DNA from: CAYQJV01 sp964417925
GTDB lineage: Bacteria > Hydrothermota > Tepidihabitantia > B3-TA06 > CAYQJV01
Assembly: GCA_964417925.1 (NCBI GenBank)
Contig: CAYQJV010000011.1
Coordinates: forward strand, 1 to 36,428
DNA length: 36,428 nt
Reading direction: 5' to 3'
Part shown: one piece after another, positions 1 through 8,167 of the stretch
Layout: each line of letters starts with the position of its first letter
Position numbering within the stretch: position 1 is the first letter of the stretch
Notes under the pieces: generated by a model
What the model saw: the letters and a program-made list of their open reading frames with translations, nothing else
What the model was told of the DNA's origin: nothing
Databases searched by the model: none
Program-made: the position numbers and the translations under genes

Positions 1-37
1 GGAGAAGCAATATAATTGAAAGGCTTAACCTGTTCAT
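1..37 (-). CDS. 5' end of a secreted or lipase-like gene, cut by the window edge
   Basis: An ATG at 37 on the minus strand overlaps the TGA of the barrel gene 34-876 (ATGA overlap). The 12 visible codons read MNRLSLSIILLL, which looks like the start of a signal peptide. The upstream paralogous barrel gene (1259-2092) is followed in the same ATGA-coupled way by a lipase-like gene, so by analogy this may be the start of the intact lipase copy. Nothing more can be seen. Confidence 0.5.
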   Translation of the reverse strand, partial: MNRLSLSIILLL

Positions 38-876
38 TGAGCACCTCCTTTTATTAAAATCCTAAAGTTCAGATAGAGTCCTGTAAAGATTATATCAAGA
101 GGGTCTAACCATTTTATAGGATATTTAGCATCATTCCAGAACTCCCATGATTGCCCTATTTCCACCCCTATGGCGGGGATAAGTTCAAAATAGGAAAAGA
201 TAAAGGGGATGTGCTCTTCTAATTCCAAACCTAAGATTATTCCTTTTCCTTTATTCTTTATTGTAAATACAGTATCAACATTGTGTGGTCCCCACATATC
301 AACATATTCCTCAAATATCCCCTGCGTCCACACATATCCTAAAAAGAGCCAAAGACGAGGTGCTATCCTTTTATTTTTGAGGAGCAAGACTAATCCATCC
401 CCCAAAAACGTATAGTTGCTCTCCTCATGAATGAAAGTATAGGGACGGGTTGAGATGTTACTCGCCAGTTCACCCAATTCTTTCGAAAAGCATAAATATT
501 CTATTCCTACCTCCCAATCTTTGTTTATTCTATAAGATATAAACCCTCCTATTGAATTGAGCCAATAGAGCTTTGCAGTCGGGTCCAAAGGAGGTGGATT
601 TTCTCTCTCCAAATCCTCCCCTGTCCAGCACACCCCTCCAGAATACCCTATCCCAAAACTCAATTTCCTATACCAGGGCAAATCCTTTGTCTTTTCCCAC
701 CTCTCCTTTGCTATTCTCTCTTTTATAGTATCTCTTTTCATAGCCATCCCTATGAGACACCCTGCAGTGGGCATAAGACAGCAACACCCATATAACTCTC
801 CAGGTTGTGAAAAAGCCCTGAACAAAACACCTGTGAAAAGAATCCCCAAAATCAATCTATTTTTGGAAATTCTCAT
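34..876 (-). CDS. Outer-membrane beta-barrel-like protein, paralogue B
   Basis: 280 aa, function not recognised. The N-terminus is a signal peptide (MRISKNRLILGILFTGVLF) ending near AFSQ, followed by a cysteine-rich stretch GELYGCCC and then a charged segment. From about residue 70 the sequence alternates hydrophobic and polar residues with many aromatics and glycines (for example LSFGIGYSGG and FISYRINKDWEVGIEY), as in small outer-membrane barrels. The first ~85 residues are almost identical to those of the gene at 1259-2092 while the rest diverges, so the two are cassette-like paralogues. The ATG lies 6 nt after a TATAAT box with no Shine-Dalgarno. Barrel identity is inferred from composition only. 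Confidence 0.7.
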   Translation of the reverse strand: MRISKNRLILGILFTGVLFRAFSQPGELYGCCCLMPTAGCLIGMAMKRDTIKERIAKERWEKTKDLPWYRKLSFGIGYSGGVCWTGEDLERENPPPLDPTAKLYWLNSIGGFISYRINKDWEVGIEYLCFSKELGELASNISTRPYTFIHEESNYTFLGDGLVLLLKNKRIAPRLWLFLGYVWTQGIFEEYVDMWGPHNVDTVFTIKNKGKGIILGLELEEHIPFIFSYFELIPAIGVEIGQSWEFWNDAKYPIKWLDPLDIIFTGLYLNFRILIKGGAQ

Positions 877-916
877 CTTTTAATTATACCATTTTGGTTT
901 TTGGAGCCAAGGAAAT
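611..916 (-). repeat. Direct repeat copy B: promoter plus 5' gene cassette
   Basis: About 306 bp nearly identical to 1827-2134. It covers the -35/-10 region and the first ~85 codons of gene 34-876. Differences are scattered single bases, including Thr/Ile near codon 63 and TTGGCT versus TTGACT in the -35 box, plus a 2-bp indel beyond the -35. Outside these limits the two genes diverge sharply. Confidence 0.85.
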
Positions 917-1262
917 TTTTCAAAGAGGAGAAATTTAAAATCCTCTTTGTCCTCTGTCCTGATTTAAGCTGGGTATTTATATCACAGGTAATAGCAGGAC
1001 TGCCATCTGCCTTAAGCCCATATTGATAGCCTTTATAACCAATGATTTTTGTCATTGCTGTGGGGTGTTTTAATGACCTATCTGGATTCATTGGATACCA
1101 GGTGGTCCAACCACCTTTAAACCCAACAATTTGGCCATTATCCCATATTGTGTCTATTGGAACTGCCTCAGATTTATGCCCATGTACAAATATAATAGGT
1201 ACATCCGAGGCATCCAAACCGAACGAAGTGATTGTTAATAAAAAGATAATGGTATGTTTCAT
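873..1262 (-). pseudogene. Truncated lipase / alpha-beta hydrolase fragment
   Basis: 129 codons. A signal peptide (MKHTIIFLLTITSFGLDAS) is followed at once by VPIIFVHGHKS, the first strand and HG oxyanion motif seen at the start of many secreted alpha/beta-hydrolase lipases. The segment GGWTTWYPMNPD also fits a mature lipase start. The frame then runs into the promoter of the next gene (residues ~115-129 read through the -35 and -10) and stops at a TGA overlapping its ATG. The GxSxG nucleophile and the Asp/His of the triad are absent, so the product cannot be an active hydrolase. It is coupled to the upstream barrel gene by ATGA. Most likely a gene beheaded at its 3' end by the cassette duplication. 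Confidence 0.6.
883..910 (-). promoter_or_regulatory. Promoter of barrel gene B, leaderless type
   Basis: -10 TATAAT at 883-888, 16-bp spacer, -35 TTGGCT at 905-910. Six nt separate the -10 from the ATG, so transcription should begin at or next to the start codon. The -35 has one change from the sister copy (TTGACT). Confidence 0.6.
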
Positions 1263-2092
1263 TTTACACCTCCAAAGTTAAGTTTTATTCCTCCATATAA
1301 ACCTCCTAAAGATACAGAAAGGGGTTTATCCCAGTACTCATCCCATGGAGAATTATTCCATACCTCTCTAAGTAAAGAAAATCTGAGAGAAAGAAAGGGA
1401 GAAAGACTTAAATTTCTCCTTATTTGAGTAGGAGAAGACACCGAGATACCAAGTATTATACCTATAGATAATCTCTTCACAGCAAACCAAACTTTGCCCC
1501 TATTTTCTGAACCCTTTGCTATAACCATTGGAATACCAAAATAAGGCCTAAAATGACTATGTTTACTCCATTGAGAGATAGAGAAAGTAAGAGAACTTAA
1601 ATTAGCACTGTACCATCCATGTAAACGTATAGTATCGTCTTCCGTATATATAACCTTAAACCAGCCATTAGCACCTTCTATCCTCGCCCATCCATATCCC
1701 ATCCCCACCTCAATTCCCCATTTCCAGCTCATAGGATAAGTTACACTTACCTCTATGGAATTGAGCCAGTATGTCCAATATGTAGGATTTGCCCAAGCCA
1801 GGGGGTCCCAGTCTGTATATTTCATTAAATCCTCTCCTGTATAACACACCCCTCCAGAATACCCTATCCCAAAGCTCAATTTCCTATACCAGGGCAAATC
1901 CTTTATCTTTTCCCACCTCTCCTTTGCTATTCTCTCTTTTATAGTATCTCTTTTCATAGCCATCCCTATGAGACACCCTGCAGTGGGCATAAGACAGCAA
2001 CACCCATATAACTCTCCAGGTTGTGAAAAAGCCCTGAACAAAACACCTGTGAAAAGAATCCCCAAAATCAATCTATTTTTGGAAATTCTCAT
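1259..2092 (-). CDS. Outer-membrane beta-barrel-like protein, paralogue A
   Basis: 277 aa, function not recognised. The signal peptide and first ~85 residues are the same as in gene 34-876, including the CCC cluster near residue 31. The remainder is a different barrel-like sequence with alternating strands such as VSVTYPMSWKWGIEVGMGYG, ending LGGLYGGIKLNFGGVK; that ending has the amphipathic, glycine-rich look of a final membrane strand. The start is set by a perfect TATAAT six nt upstream and the lack of any Shine-Dalgarno. The stop overlaps the ATG of the lipase-like fragment (ATGA), so they are one transcription unit. Confidence 0.7.
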   Translation of the reverse strand: MRISKNRLILGILFTGVLFRAFSQPGELYGCCCLMPTAGCLIGMAMKRDTIKERIAKERWEKIKDLPWYRKLSFGIGYSGGVCYTGEDLMKYTDWDPLAWANPTYWTYWLNSIEVSVTYPMSWKWGIEVGMGYGWARIEGANGWFKVIYTEDDTIRLHGWYSANLSSLTFSISQWSKHSHFRPYFGIPMVIAKGSENRGKVWFAVKRLSIGIILGISVSSPTQIRRNLSLSPFLSLRFSLLREVWNNSPWDEYWDKPLSVSLGGLYGGIKLNFGGVK

Positions 2093-2134
2093 CTTTTAAT
2101 TATACCATTTTGGTTTTTGGAGTCAACAGGAAAT
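1827..2134 (-). repeat. Direct repeat copy A: promoter plus 5' gene cassette
   Basis: About 308 bp matching 611-916; see that entry. Its right end (2129-2134) touches the left edge of a second, unrelated repeat (2131-2229). Confidence 0.85.
2099..2126 (-). promoter_or_regulatory. Promoter of barrel gene A, leaderless type
   Basis: -10 TATAAT (perfect) at 2099-2104, 16-bp spacer, -35 TTGACT at 2121-2126. Six nt lie between the -10 and the ATG at 2092, and there is no Shine-Dalgarno. Confidence 0.75.
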
Positions 2135-2229
2135 GTAGAATTCCATAACATTTTAGCCGCGAAGTTTATTCTTTACCCATCCGTTCAAAAAGTATTTTTA
2201 TTAAACTTCTCCATAAAATCCCTCGCACT
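2131..2229. repeat. Dispersed ~99-bp repeat, copy 1
   Basis: Matches 36325-36421 with a few substitutions and one A/T-run indel; shared blocks include AATGTAGAATTCCATAACAT and TTCTCCATAAAATCCCTCGC. Both copies sit just upstream of the -35 box of a minus-strand promoter. On the minus strand both contain a short coding-like end. The frame FMEKFNKILFEQVGKE-stop is intact in copy 2 but shifted here by an extra A. This suggests the 3' end of a decayed mobile or repeated gene. No element family is recognised. Confidence 0.7.
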
Positions 2230-2415
2230 TTATCTACTCCTCTTTGTTTTTGGCGCCCGAGATAAAGGACCCCAAAGCCCTTGCCTTTATTTATATTATA
2301 AATTCCTTTTTTCAAGGTACCAATCCAATATCTTTCTGAAATTCTTCATTTCTATCAATGTATTATCCCCGGGATTAAGAACTTTTCAAGAAATTATTGC
2401 AGAAGGTTACTTTAA
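2230..2415 (-). other. Gene-free stretch, probably degraded coding remnant
   Basis: No intact gene. Upstream of the repeat on the minus strand a frame of 59 codons is open (including GKGFGVLYLGRQKQRG) and reaches the repeat's stop, but it begins after a stop with no start or ribosome site. I read it as a decayed continuation of the repeat copy. The plus-strand reading is low-complexity and not credible. Confidence 0.3.
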
Positions 2416-2443
2416 TTGACATTTTTAATGTTATTTTTAAAAT
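2416..2443 (+). promoter_or_regulatory. Promoter of the FG-GAP protein, leaderless type
   Basis: -35 TTGACA (perfect) at 2416-2421, 16-bp spacer, -10 TAAAAT at 2438-2443, then 6 nt to the ATG at 2450. There is no Shine-Dalgarno. Confidence 0.75.
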
Positions 2444-2449
2444 TTAAAA

Positions 2450-4258
2450 ATGGGACTTATCCTGATTTTTGTTCAAACTCTGGAAATAAACCTTGATTTC
2501 AGAAATGGATATACAGATGCAGGACTGGGTATTGATATGTATGTTACGCCTTCTGGTGAGTTAAGAAATGTGGGCAATGACTGGGACTTGAATGATGATG
2601 GATGGTTGGATATTGTGTTAACAGTGGAAAAGGGGGATGCTTCCTATATTCTTTATAGAGGAGCTTTGGGATTTGGTTTGCTGGTTGATACCCTTAAGGT
2701 ATTGGAGAGAGAAGCAGGAGCTATCGCAGATTTTAACAATGATGGGTTTGAAGATATCTTACTTATACCTGGAATAAAGAATGATTATTCTTATATCTTT
2801 TATGGAAGTAACAAAAGATTTGTAAAGAAGGATTCATTTAGGTCTCCTGCAAATCATGGAAGTGTATCCGTGGCTGACCTTAATAATGATGGATATCTTG
2901 ATATTGTTTACTCAACATGGTATTATGAGAATAAAAACTCTCTTATATATTGGGGATCAGAGGAAGGATTTTCAATTTCCAACAGCACTGAAATACCAGT
3001 AAAGAATGCCCATGGAAATGCAATTGCTGATTTCAACAAGGATGGTTATCCGGATATTCTGATTGGAAAATATTTCTCATGTACTGACACAGGTAAAACC
3101 ACCTTCACATATTCTTATCTTTTCTATGGTTCTGGGAATGGATTTGACTGGACAAGAAGAGATTCCTTTATTACTGTTGGAGTTGGGGATGACATTTCAG
3201 TTGCAGATATTGATAAAAATGGGTGGCTTGATATAGTATTTCCTAATCATTCTTCATTACCTCCTCCAAGATGGTCCGGTTACACATTTTCATATATCTA
3301 CTATAATTATGGAGGTTTTTTTAAAAAAGATTCCCTGTTTACTATTGCGAGTTGGTCATCCAGTGTTGCAGATGTAGATAATAATGGACTTCTGGATATT
3401 GTGTTTTCAAACTGTCCTTTTGATGATACCCTTCCAAAGGGATATTCTTACATTTATTATCAACTTTCCCCAGGAAAGTTTAAAAGGGATTCATTCAACA
3501 CAAGAGGAGGGAGTACAGTTATGATAGCAGATTTTGACAACAATGGTTATAAGGATATAGTATTTGGCAATGAAGATTATAGAAACATCTACATCTATTA
3601 CAATTTCTTCAATGGATTTTTTAAAAAAGAAAAGTTTTCATGTGGTCAGGTTGATGCATGCATTACCCAAGACCTTGGCAACATCTATGACCGGACAGGA
3701 AAGTTTACATATTATTCTGAAACTCTGCATCCTTTTGACTCTGGTATATGCATATTAAAAAAGATAGAGTGGGAGATGGATACCCTCTGGCACGGTAGAA
3801 CCTTTCCCCAAAATGTGATTTTGGACTCAAAAGTATTCATAAGAACAAAAATGGAAGAAGATGAAGAGTGGATGGAATGGGTTGAAATTTCCAATGGAGC
3901 AAGTTATATACTTCCATTTTCATATCTTCAGATAAAGATTGTTATCTCAACAAACTTTTTTGCAGGATTTTCTTTTAAAAAAATGACAATATATTTTGAT
4001 ACATTAAGCACCTTTGAAGAGAAAATGAAATACTCGCTGTTTGAAGTAAATAACTTTGGGACCGGAAAAATAGAACTTAAAATATACTCTCTCTCCGAGG
4101 AAGAAGTTCCAGCAAGGATGTACAACTGTAATGGAAGGGTGGTAGCACATTTCAATTTGAAAAAAGGAGTAAACACCTATGAAGTTAAACTGCCTGGAGG
4201 AATTTATTTTATCAAAATAGGCGAGAAATGGAGAGAAAAGTTCTTGGTGATAAAATAA
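2450..4258 (+). CDS. Secreted FG-GAP/VCBS beta-propeller protein with T9SS-type tail
   Basis: 602 aa. A short hydrophobic N-terminus (MGLILIFVQT) is a minimal signal peptide. Seven FG-GAP/VCBS-like blades follow, each with a calcium-type D-x-[ND]-x-[DN]-G loop, near residues 44, 91, 138, 189, 249, 304 and 357 (for example ADLNNDGYLDIVYS, ADFNKDGYPDILIG). Blades are linked by YSYIFYGS-like strands, giving an integrin-type propeller fold. Residues ~545-602 resemble a T9SS type A sorting domain, with a YNCNGRVV-type strand, GVNTYEVKLPGGIYFIKI and a basic end. The family is usually extracellular and adhesive or ligand-binding; the ligand is unknown. It has its own promoter and starts the plus-strand block of secreted proteins. 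Confidence 0.85.
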   Translation: MGLILIFVQTLEINLDFRNGYTDAGLGIDMYVTPSGELRNVGNDWDLNDDGWLDIVLTVEKGDASYILYRGALGFGLLVDTLKVLEREAGAIADFNNDGFEDILLIPGIKNDYSYIFYGSNKRFVKKDSFRSPANHGSVSVADLNNDGYLDIVYSTWYYENKNSLIYWGSEEGFSISNSTEIPVKNAHGNAIADFNKDGYPDILIGKYFSCTDTGKTTFTYSYLFYGSGNGFDWTRRDSFITVGVGDDISVADIDKNGWLDIVFPNHSSLPPPRWSGYTFSYIYYNYGGFFKKDSLFTIASWSSSVADVDNNGLLDIVFSNCPFDDTLPKGYSYIYYQLSPGKFKRDSFNTRGGSTVMIADFDNNGYKDIVFGNEDYRNIYIYYNFFNGFFKKEKFSCGQVDACITQDLGNIYDRTGKFTYYSETLHPFDSGICILKKIEWEMDTLWHGRTFPQNVILDSKVFIRTKMEEDEEWMEWVEISNGASYILPFSYLQIKIVISTNFFAGFSFKKMTIYFDTLSTFEEKMKYSLFEVNNFGTGKIELKIYSLSEEEVPARMYNCNGRVVAHFNLKKGVNTYEVKLPGGIYFIKIGEKWREKFLVIK

Positions 4259-4268
4259 TTTTTTTAAC

Positions 4269-4296
4269 TTGATTTTTTAAATTTTGTGAGTATAGT
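4269..4296 (+). promoter_or_regulatory. Promoter of the deacetylase-like gene, leaderless type
   Basis: -35 TTGATT at 4269-4274, 16-bp spacer, -10 TATAGT at 4291-4296, then 5 nt to the ATG at 4302. It lies in a 43-bp gap with no Shine-Dalgarno. Confidence 0.65.
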
Positions 4297-4301
4297 AATC
4301 T

Positions 4302-6476
4302 ATGTTTGTATTTTTGGTTTTCGGAGGTTTTTTATTGGATGGAGGAGTGGTAAAATGGAGTCCCTTTACAAGTCTTTTTTTGAAGATATCTTATAATCCT
4401 TTGCTCTCAGGTCATGGTTTTGGAGAGATCGTAGGTTTAGATTATAACGGAGCTTCTTATGTGAATGAGGATGACTCCCTGCTGTTTCTGAAATGGGGCG
4501 ATAACTGGATATGTGAAGGAGAAATTGTGGAAGAAAGTTCAGATTCCCTTGTTATAAGGGCAAAGAATCTTGGGGATATTCCTGTTGAAGTTGTTATCCT
4601 TTACAAGGTGTACACAGGCTTTTTATTTATCCAGTACAGATTTGTGTTTAAGGATACAATTGATGAGCCAAGTTCTTTGGAGCTTTTCTATACTCCTGCA
4701 ACATGGGATAGCCTGGAGATTGAATGTCAGGCAGGAAAGGTATATAACCTTTGTCTTGAAAACATTGAAAAACACCACCTTTCTCTTAACCATATCTTCT
4801 GGTTTAAAGACTCTGCCAAAAAACTGGGATTTTTTATTCCAAATCCATTTCATTTCAGAGTTCGTCTGAATGATCCTTCAGCCAGCACCGGAAGAAACAG
4901 GTTTAGCATGAGTATTTTAGTATCAGAAGGTCCTTATGGAACTTGGAAGGAACCAGTTGGTCCTCCCCTTCATTCAGTAATACCGGCTCAGGAGACCTTA
5001 ACTGTATCTCTGAATTTGATGTGGGAGGAGCAGGACTTTTACTTTTTCATTTCTCCATTTCCTGATGGCTTTCAACAGGTTATAATGATGATGTATGATA
5101 ATCTTCCTTTTGAAGGATATTCTTTTGTAGTTCCAAGGCATGGCCATGATGAAAGAGCCCCGGTTGGCAAATACATGGTTAGAATTCTGGAAGAACATCC
5201 AAAGATGAAGGCAGGATGGCTTATACTTGCAGATGGTATAAACGATGAGGACGATATAGTAAATCCCTCTGAAAAATTCTGGTGGCATGTGCACAGCAAA
5301 AGAAGATTTGCAACGGAAGCTCCTAAGGAATATCTTGAATGGCTCAGAAACCTTGAACAGGATATATGTGTTTATGGTTATGAAAAGCAGGTGAGGCTTG
5401 GATACCATGGATATCACCATACCCCTCCATGGGAGTTTGAAAGAAAGGATGGAATATCCCCTCCCAACTGGGAGTTTCAGTATTATGACCCTGCAGGACA
5501 TGATAGTGCCTTTGCAATCATAAAAAGAGATAATGCTCTTATGGGGTTAACTGAAAAATCAATGAAATTCTTCAGACCACCTGGATTTAAATCAACTCAA
5601 TCAACAATAAGAGCTCTTGCAAAATACGGATTTATAATTTATGAACCAAAAGGGTGTTATATTGATAGACTTGAACCTGAGATAGGTTTCTTTCTTTTTC
5701 CTGAAGGAAAGTTATGGCTTATTAACTCTCACTGGTGCGGAGATAGAACATCAAGATTTAACACCTATGAGTTTATGGGTGAAGTGTTAAAAATAGGAAA
5801 GTATTGCCTTACTTATGCTCATCCAAACTCCATGTTTCATGATGAAGCCCAGTATGAGTACTCCAACCAAATCTTTACCACCGCAGAAAAAAACTATCCC
5901 TTCCTCGGTTATCTGTTTCCTAATGAGTTTGGTTTCTATGCAGACTCTTGTTATAACATAAGAATAATTCCTGTAAAAATCATCTCAGGATACTGGTATG
6001 AGTTTATTATTAAAGGAAAGCTCCCAAAGGATGTATGTTTTGTGTTTCTCAATAAAAACAAAGAAGAAGATTTCACTATAACCTTTGACGAAAAAACTCT
6101 GAAATTAATCTATGAAGATGGAGAAAGAATGTTTTATGCCCTTCCTGAAGGTTACAATAAAGATACTCTTCATACCTTGGAAATCACTTCAAAATCGTTT
6201 ACTGATTTGTTTAAAGAATCGGAGATTTTTTATCCTACCATCTTTTCAAGAAGGAAAGCTCCTCTATGCTTCTTTTTGAAGAATAAAACTACACTTTCTC
6301 TTACTGTATATGATATAAATGGTAAAAAGATAATTGAAATAAATTCAGAAGGGGAAAAACAAATTTTCTGGAACCTTATGGATAGAAATGGAAAAGGAGT
6401 CTCCTCTGGAGTTTATTTTATAAAATTCAATGATGGCAAATCGGTTCATATACAGAAACTCATAGTAATTCCATGA
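4302..6476 (+). CDS. Secreted polysaccharide-deacetylase-like protein with T9SS-type tail
   Basis: 724 aa. After a short hydrophobic leader, residues ~20-270 form a beta-rich domain with no family I can name. Residues ~278-530 look like a NodB/DUF2334-type deacetylase fold. Supporting motifs are an acidic strand end LILADGINDEDD (~300), a His cluster YHGYHH (~368), the family's FRPPGF (~423) and a late histidine in YAHPNS (~504). These are the expected places for the catalytic Asp, metal-binding His and C-terminal catalytic His, so a metal-dependent amide or ester hydrolase acting outside the cell is likely; the substrate is unknown. Residues ~640-724 (YDINGKKI, GVSSGVYFIKF) are a T9SS type A-like sorting domain. 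The stop abuts the stop of the convergent gene at 6477. Confidence 0.75.
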   Translation: MFVFLVFGGFLLDGGVVKWSPFTSLFLKISYNPLLSGHGFGEIVGLDYNGASYVNEDDSLLFLKWGDNWICEGEIVEESSDSLVIRAKNLGDIPVEVVILYKVYTGFLFIQYRFVFKDTIDEPSSLELFYTPATWDSLEIECQAGKVYNLCLENIEKHHLSLNHIFWFKDSAKKLGFFIPNPFHFRVRLNDPSASTGRNRFSMSILVSEGPYGTWKEPVGPPLHSVIPAQETLTVSLNLMWEEQDFYFFISPFPDGFQQVIMMMYDNLPFEGYSFVVPRHGHDERAPVGKYMVRILEEHPKMKAGWLILADGINDEDDIVNPSEKFWWHVHSKRRFATEAPKEYLEWLRNLEQDICVYGYEKQVRLGYHGYHHTPPWEFERKDGISPPNWEFQYYDPAGHDSAFAIIKRDNALMGLTEKSMKFFRPPGFKSTQSTIRALAKYGFIIYEPKGCYIDRLEPEIGFFLFPEGKLWLINSHWCGDRTSRFNTYEFMGEVLKIGKYCLTYAHPNSMFHDEAQYEYSNQIFTTAEKNYPFLGYLFPNEFGFYADSCYNIRIIPVKIISGYWYEFIIKGKLPKDVCFVFLNKNKEEDFTITFDEKTLKLIYEDGERMFYALPEGYNKDTLHTLEITSKSFTDLFKESEIFYPTIFSRRKAPLCFFLKNKTTLSLTVYDINGKKIIEINSEGEKQIFWNLMDRNGKGVSSGVYFIKFNDGKSVHIQKLIVIP

Positions 6477-7613
6477 TTATATAAGTTTTATAATGGAAAA
6501 TTGCTTTCCTGCTTTAGAAATGATAAGGTATTTACCTCTTGGAAGCCTTTTAAAGGCTTTATAAATATCTTCACCTGTGTATAAACACCTTCCGGTTACA
6601 CTGTATATCTTAAAAAATTCTCCCTCTTTTAACGGAAAAGGGAAAATCCATGAGAGAGATTCCTTTTCTTCCTCTACTCCTTCCTCGTAGGTTAATTCAA
6701 AAATGTATAGCCCACTCTTTAAAACCGCTCCTGCTATTATTTCCCTATACATATCCACATCCATTACAGCAAGAGGGTCATCAAAATCATAATATCCTAC
6801 CTCTTCCCATTTACCTTCTTCATCCTTTTTAAAGCATCTAACTCCATCTCCATAGCATGCACAACAAAGAATATTATTCCATAAGGTAGATTTGAGAACC
6901 CTTCCTCCTTTTATTTTATTAATTTCAGGGACCAAAAGATTTTTTATTGAGATTTCATACAATCCTCCGGTATCGGCAGATACAAAAAGAAAATCCCCTT
7001 TCAAGGTAAGCCCCACAGGTCTTCCTGAAACCATGTACCTTGTAATCTCTTCATAACTATTTCTATCATAAACCCCTATTCCTCTATCATATTCACTTAC
7101 AAAAATTAAAGAATCTTTGAATGCAACATCGGTAAAGATATGTTTGTCTATAAAAAATGTGTCCACAACTTTTATTCTGTTACTTTCCACTTTTACAAAA
7201 TATATCCCTTTATCCTCACCACATATTCCCACAATGTTGTTGGCAGAGTCAAGTTTTATATTCAAAACCCTATCAGGAAGCTCAAGACTGTCAAGTTTCA
7301 ATGGAGACGATGGGTCTGAAATGTTGTATAAAAAGAGATAACCATTTGATTGGGGAGATGCTATACCAACAAGCAGGAGACTATCTTGTAAAGGCAGAAA
7401 TGCCCACACTGGATTTAAAAGCTTTTTCTGATAGAGAACCTTTGGTGAGGAGGATATATCAAAAATATAGAAATGACTTCGTACACCTGCGAAGACGTAT
7501 GGATACTTAATGCATACCTTACGAATGTAAAAGATATATCCCTCATCATATTTACCCTGAATTCGCATGTTTAAAGAATCATTGGATATGAGGATAAGGA
7601 GTAAAATAAACAT
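6477..7613 (-). CDS. Secreted LVIVD-like beta-propeller protein with T9SS-type tail
   Basis: 378 aa. N-terminal hydrophobic leader MFILLLILIS. Then come repeated strands of the LVIVD type, in which a phrase such as VFAGVRSHFYIFDISSSPK or LVGIASPQSNGYLFLYNIS-DPSSP recurs about every 45 residues. This pattern predicts a cell-surface propeller with no enzymatic motif. Residues ~320-378 (FFKIYSVTGRCLYTGE, LPRGKYLIISK) match the style of T9SS type A tails, although the usual GVYxVR glycine-valine pair is replaced by GKYLI. It is transcribed towards the deacetylase-like gene with no intergenic room for a terminator. The start sits 5 nt below a -10 box. Confidence 0.75.
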   Translation of the reverse strand: MFILLLILISNDSLNMRIQGKYDEGYIFYIRKVCIKYPYVFAGVRSHFYIFDISSSPKVLYQKKLLNPVWAFLPLQDSLLLVGIASPQSNGYLFLYNISDPSSPLKLDSLELPDRVLNIKLDSANNIVGICGEDKGIYFVKVESNRIKVVDTFFIDKHIFTDVAFKDSLIFVSEYDRGIGVYDRNSYEEITRYMVSGRPVGLTLKGDFLFVSADTGGLYEISIKNLLVPEINKIKGGRVLKSTLWNNILCCACYGDGVRCFKKDEEGKWEEVGYYDFDDPLAVMDVDMYREIIAGAVLKSGLYIFELTYEEGVEEEKESLSWIFPFPLKEGEFFKIYSVTGRCLYTGEDIYKAFKRLPRGKYLIISKAGKQFSIIKLI

Positions 7614-7618
7614 AATTA

Positions 7619-7647
7619 ATTTTATAAACTTTTCACAGATTAGTCAA
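7619..7647 (-). promoter_or_regulatory. Promoter of the LVIVD-like gene, leaderless type
   Basis: -10 TAAAAT at 7619-7624, 17-bp spacer, -35 TTGACT at 7642-7647, and 5 nt between the -10 and the ATG at 7613. It is the only promoter in the window with a 17-bp rather than 16-bp spacer. Confidence 0.6.
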
Positions 7648-8096
7648 CTTAAATTAAGGCTGTTTAAAAAATCTTTTTTTGCTGTATTCTCTATTGTCAA
7701 AAATTCATCTAAATAGCAAAAATAAAAATTGTTCAAACACAGATTATATACCACCAGTATTCCAAAAGCCATCTCTTTGTTATTTCCTAACTCTAATAAT
7801 GACTTCCAATTTCTCATCAAAAATTTTCTATCAGATACTCCCTAAGATTTTATATATTCTTTACGACCATGCCTTTGAAAAGCTTTATCAGGATATATAT
7901 CCTTATAATCCTTATAACTATATGCAGTGCCATCTGCTATCCAGACCTTTAAATTAAGATTTAAAAATTTGCGTTAAAGAAATTTCAAGTTTTCTTTATT
8001 ATAACCCTCCTTCTCTCCCATATCATCAGAAATCTCTATGGTTAAGTTAACTCTTCTAAACAGGATTCTTATGCTCAGATAGGATGCTTTTTTCAC
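7644..8096 (-). pseudogene. Probable gene remnant with two in-frame stops
   Basis: This 550-bp gap has no intact gene. One minus-strand frame from GTG 8096 to TGA 7644 spans 151 codons. It is interrupted only by TAA (7974-7976) and TAG (7842-7844). The interior reads like real protein: LTIEISDDMGEKEGYNKEN, VWIADGTAYSYKDYKDIYPD, KAFQRHGRKEYIKS, NWKSLLELGNNKEMAFGILV. Upstream, another frame (TIIFYLKPFRNFQDTQF) may be its shifted continuation. I do not recognise the family. It could also be chance openness in AT-rich DNA. Confidence 0.35.
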
Positions 8097-8167
8097 AAAA
8101 TTGAGTATCTTGAAAGTTTCTGAAGGGTTTTAAATAAAAAATTATTGTTTTCAAACCTTTCTTAATT

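Noticed and set aside
2117..2419. Plus-strand 100-codon ORF over the dispersed repeat
   Set aside because: It starts inside a promoter for the opposite strand, and its Phe/Leu/Ser-rich content is a shadow of minus-strand sequence.
7679..7957. Plus-strand 92-codon ORF in the 7.6-8.1 kb gap
   Set aside because: No ribosome site, low-complexity Tyr/Leu/Ile-rich sequence, and the opposite strand reads more like protein.
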